Of a stretch of DNA of 8,173 nucleotides, positions 7,161 to 8,173 are shown one piece after another. This stretch comes from CAZPZZ01 sp964591245 (GTDB lineage Bacteria; Acidobacteriota; Vicinamibacteria; Vicinamibacterales; UBA8438). The notes below the pieces were generated by a model that did not search any database, was not told the DNA's origin, and was given only the letters and a program-made list of their open reading frames with translations. The stretch covers positions 1 through 8,173 of the forward strand of contig CAZPZZ010000168.1 of assembly GCA_964591245.1 (NCBI GenBank), given 5' to 3'. A program made the position numbers and the translations under genes. Within the stretch, counting starts at the first letter, position 1, and every line of letters begins with the position of its first letter.

Positions 7161-8173
7161 GTCACAGCTCATGCTAGACACATGCTCTCATCGACTTGCG
7201 GCAACCGTTTTTGTAGCCATGATCGTCGCGGCGACACCTATCCTCTCCCAATCGACCGCCGGCGATGCGTATCGCGCACCGCGAACCCCAGATGGACAGC
7301 CCAACATTTCAGGCATCTGGACTAACGATACGTTGACCCCCCTGGAACGTCCGCTTGCGCTCGGAGACCGCGCGTTCTACTCCGAAGAAGAGGCAACAAG
7401 CGTCGAACGCCTGGGGACAGAAAAGCGAGACCGTGACAATGCGCCAGGCGGTCGGCGAACCATTGCCGGTCTTCCCTGGGAGCGCGGGTACAACGATTTC
7501 TGGTTTGATCCCCGCAACACCATCGTTCCAACTCGGCGCACCTCAATGGTTGTCTCCCCGGAGACCGGCCGGGTGCCCACACGCCCAGGCGCCGAGGCCC
7601 GGGCCGCGTGGCTGATCGCCAATCGAAGCACCTCTCACGAAACCATGAGCCCCTATAGCCGCTGTATCACTCGCGGCGTGCCCGGGTCCATGATCCCGAA
7701 CGCGTACAACACTGGCAATCAGATCCTCCAGATTCCCGGGTATGTCGTGATCCTCTACGAGATGGTCCGGGAGCCCCGCATTATTCCCCTGGACGACCGG
7801 CCCCCTCTCGGTCCCAAGATCCCGCAATGGATGGGCGACGCACGCGGACGATGGGAAGGTGACACGCTTGTAGTCGAGACCACCGGTTTTTCGGAGAAAG
7901 GCTGGATCACCCCAAATCTCAACGCGGGCCGGATGCTCGGAGTCCCAGTGAGCACACAGCTACACGTGATCGAACGGTTTACTCGCGTAAGCGACGATGT
8001 CATCAACTGGCAAGTCTTAATTGCAGATCCCGAAACCTACACCGAGCCATGGGCTCTGGAACTCCCTCTGACCCGGAACACGGCCTATACGCTGTATGAA
8101 TACGCGTGCCATGAGGGTAATCGGGCGGTCAGCGCTATCCTCGGTGTCGCTCGTCACCTTGAACAACGCCCTG
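7159..8173 (+). CDS. Uncharacterised secreted protein, Y-E-Y-A-C-H-E-G-N family (runs off the window end)
   Basis: Open frame with no stop, so partial at its 3' end; 338 residues are visible. A signal peptide (1-31, ending PILSQ) is followed by a protein collinear with the one at 3189-4120: TPDGQPNISGIW (43-54), TPLERPLALG (60-69), GYNDFW (110-115), PTRRTS (124-129), YSRCIT (166-171), RIIPLDD (207-213), GDTLVVET (234-241), IERFTRV (271-277) and YEYACHEGN (313-321). C169 and C317 are the only cysteines of the mature part and align with C164 and C310 of the paralogue, which suggests a conserved disulfide. No known enzyme motif or haem site is seen. Only a short C-terminal tail should be missing. 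The start is uncertain: ATG 7159 and ATG 7171 both lack a Shine-Dalgarno. It is divergent from the esterase gene, with a 168-bp spacer. Confidence 0.82.
   Translation, partial: MSQLMLDTCSHRLAATVFVAMIVAATPILSQSTAGDAYRAPRTPDGQPNISGIWTNDTLTPLERPLALGDRAFYSEEEATSVERLGTEKRDRDNAPGGRRTIAGLPWERGYNDFWFDPRNTIVPTRRTSMVVSPETGRVPTRPGAEARAAWLIANRSTSHETMSPYSRCITRGVPGSMIPNAYNTGNQILQIPGYVVILYEMVREPRIIPLDDRPPLGPKIPQWMGDARGRWEGDTLVVETTGFSEKGWITPNLNAGRMLGVPVSTQLHVIERFTRVSDDVINWQVLIADPETYTEPWALELPLTRNTAYTLYEYACHEGNRAVSAILGVARHLEQRP

Overview
The window looks like a metagenome-assembled scaffold from a moderately GC-rich, Gram-negative-type bacterium. It contains one run of 100 Ns (3089-3188), the usual placeholder for a scaffold gap. 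No RNA gene, CRISPR array, transposase or phage gene is visible. The mix of signal peptides ending in A-Q, an uncharacterised secreted family carrying a Y-E-Y-A-C-H-E-G-N motif, a soluble PQQ-type dehydrogenase and a bacterial NHL propeller recalls Acidobacteriota (Vicinamibacteria-like) genomes. That placement is an impression from protein style, not a demonstrated phylogeny.

Layout: (1) 70-4120, minus strand, a probable three-gene operon read right to left: an uncharacterised secreted protein (3189-4120, its C-terminus lost in the gap), a six-bladed NHL propeller resembling peptidyl-alpha-hydroxyglycine alpha-amidating lyase (1901-3067), then a PQQ-dependent dehydrogenase (70-1860). (2) 4121-4349, a divergent promoter region with a perfect inverted repeat. 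(3) 4350-5777, plus strand, a secreted FG-GAP/VCBS calcium-binding propeller. (4) 5935-6990, minus strand, a secreted HSL-family (family IV) esterase starting at GTG. (5) 7159 to the window end, plus strand, a second member of the same uncharacterised family as 3189-4120.

All six products begin with an export signal or signal anchor, so the region codes for extracytoplasmic functions. A plausible but unproven reading is that the esterase releases an alcohol or hydroxy compound, the quinoprotein oxidises it, and the lyase-like propeller processes a related hydroxylated intermediate. The substrate cannot be read from the sequence. The most notable observation is that the NHL propeller keeps the equivalents of the PAL zinc ligands (three His) and of the catalytic Arg/Tyr/Arg, although no copper monooxygenase partner is present here. 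A continuous reading frame through the Ns joins the first two operon genes, but this is an artefact: they are separate genes, each with its own ribosome binding site and export signal.
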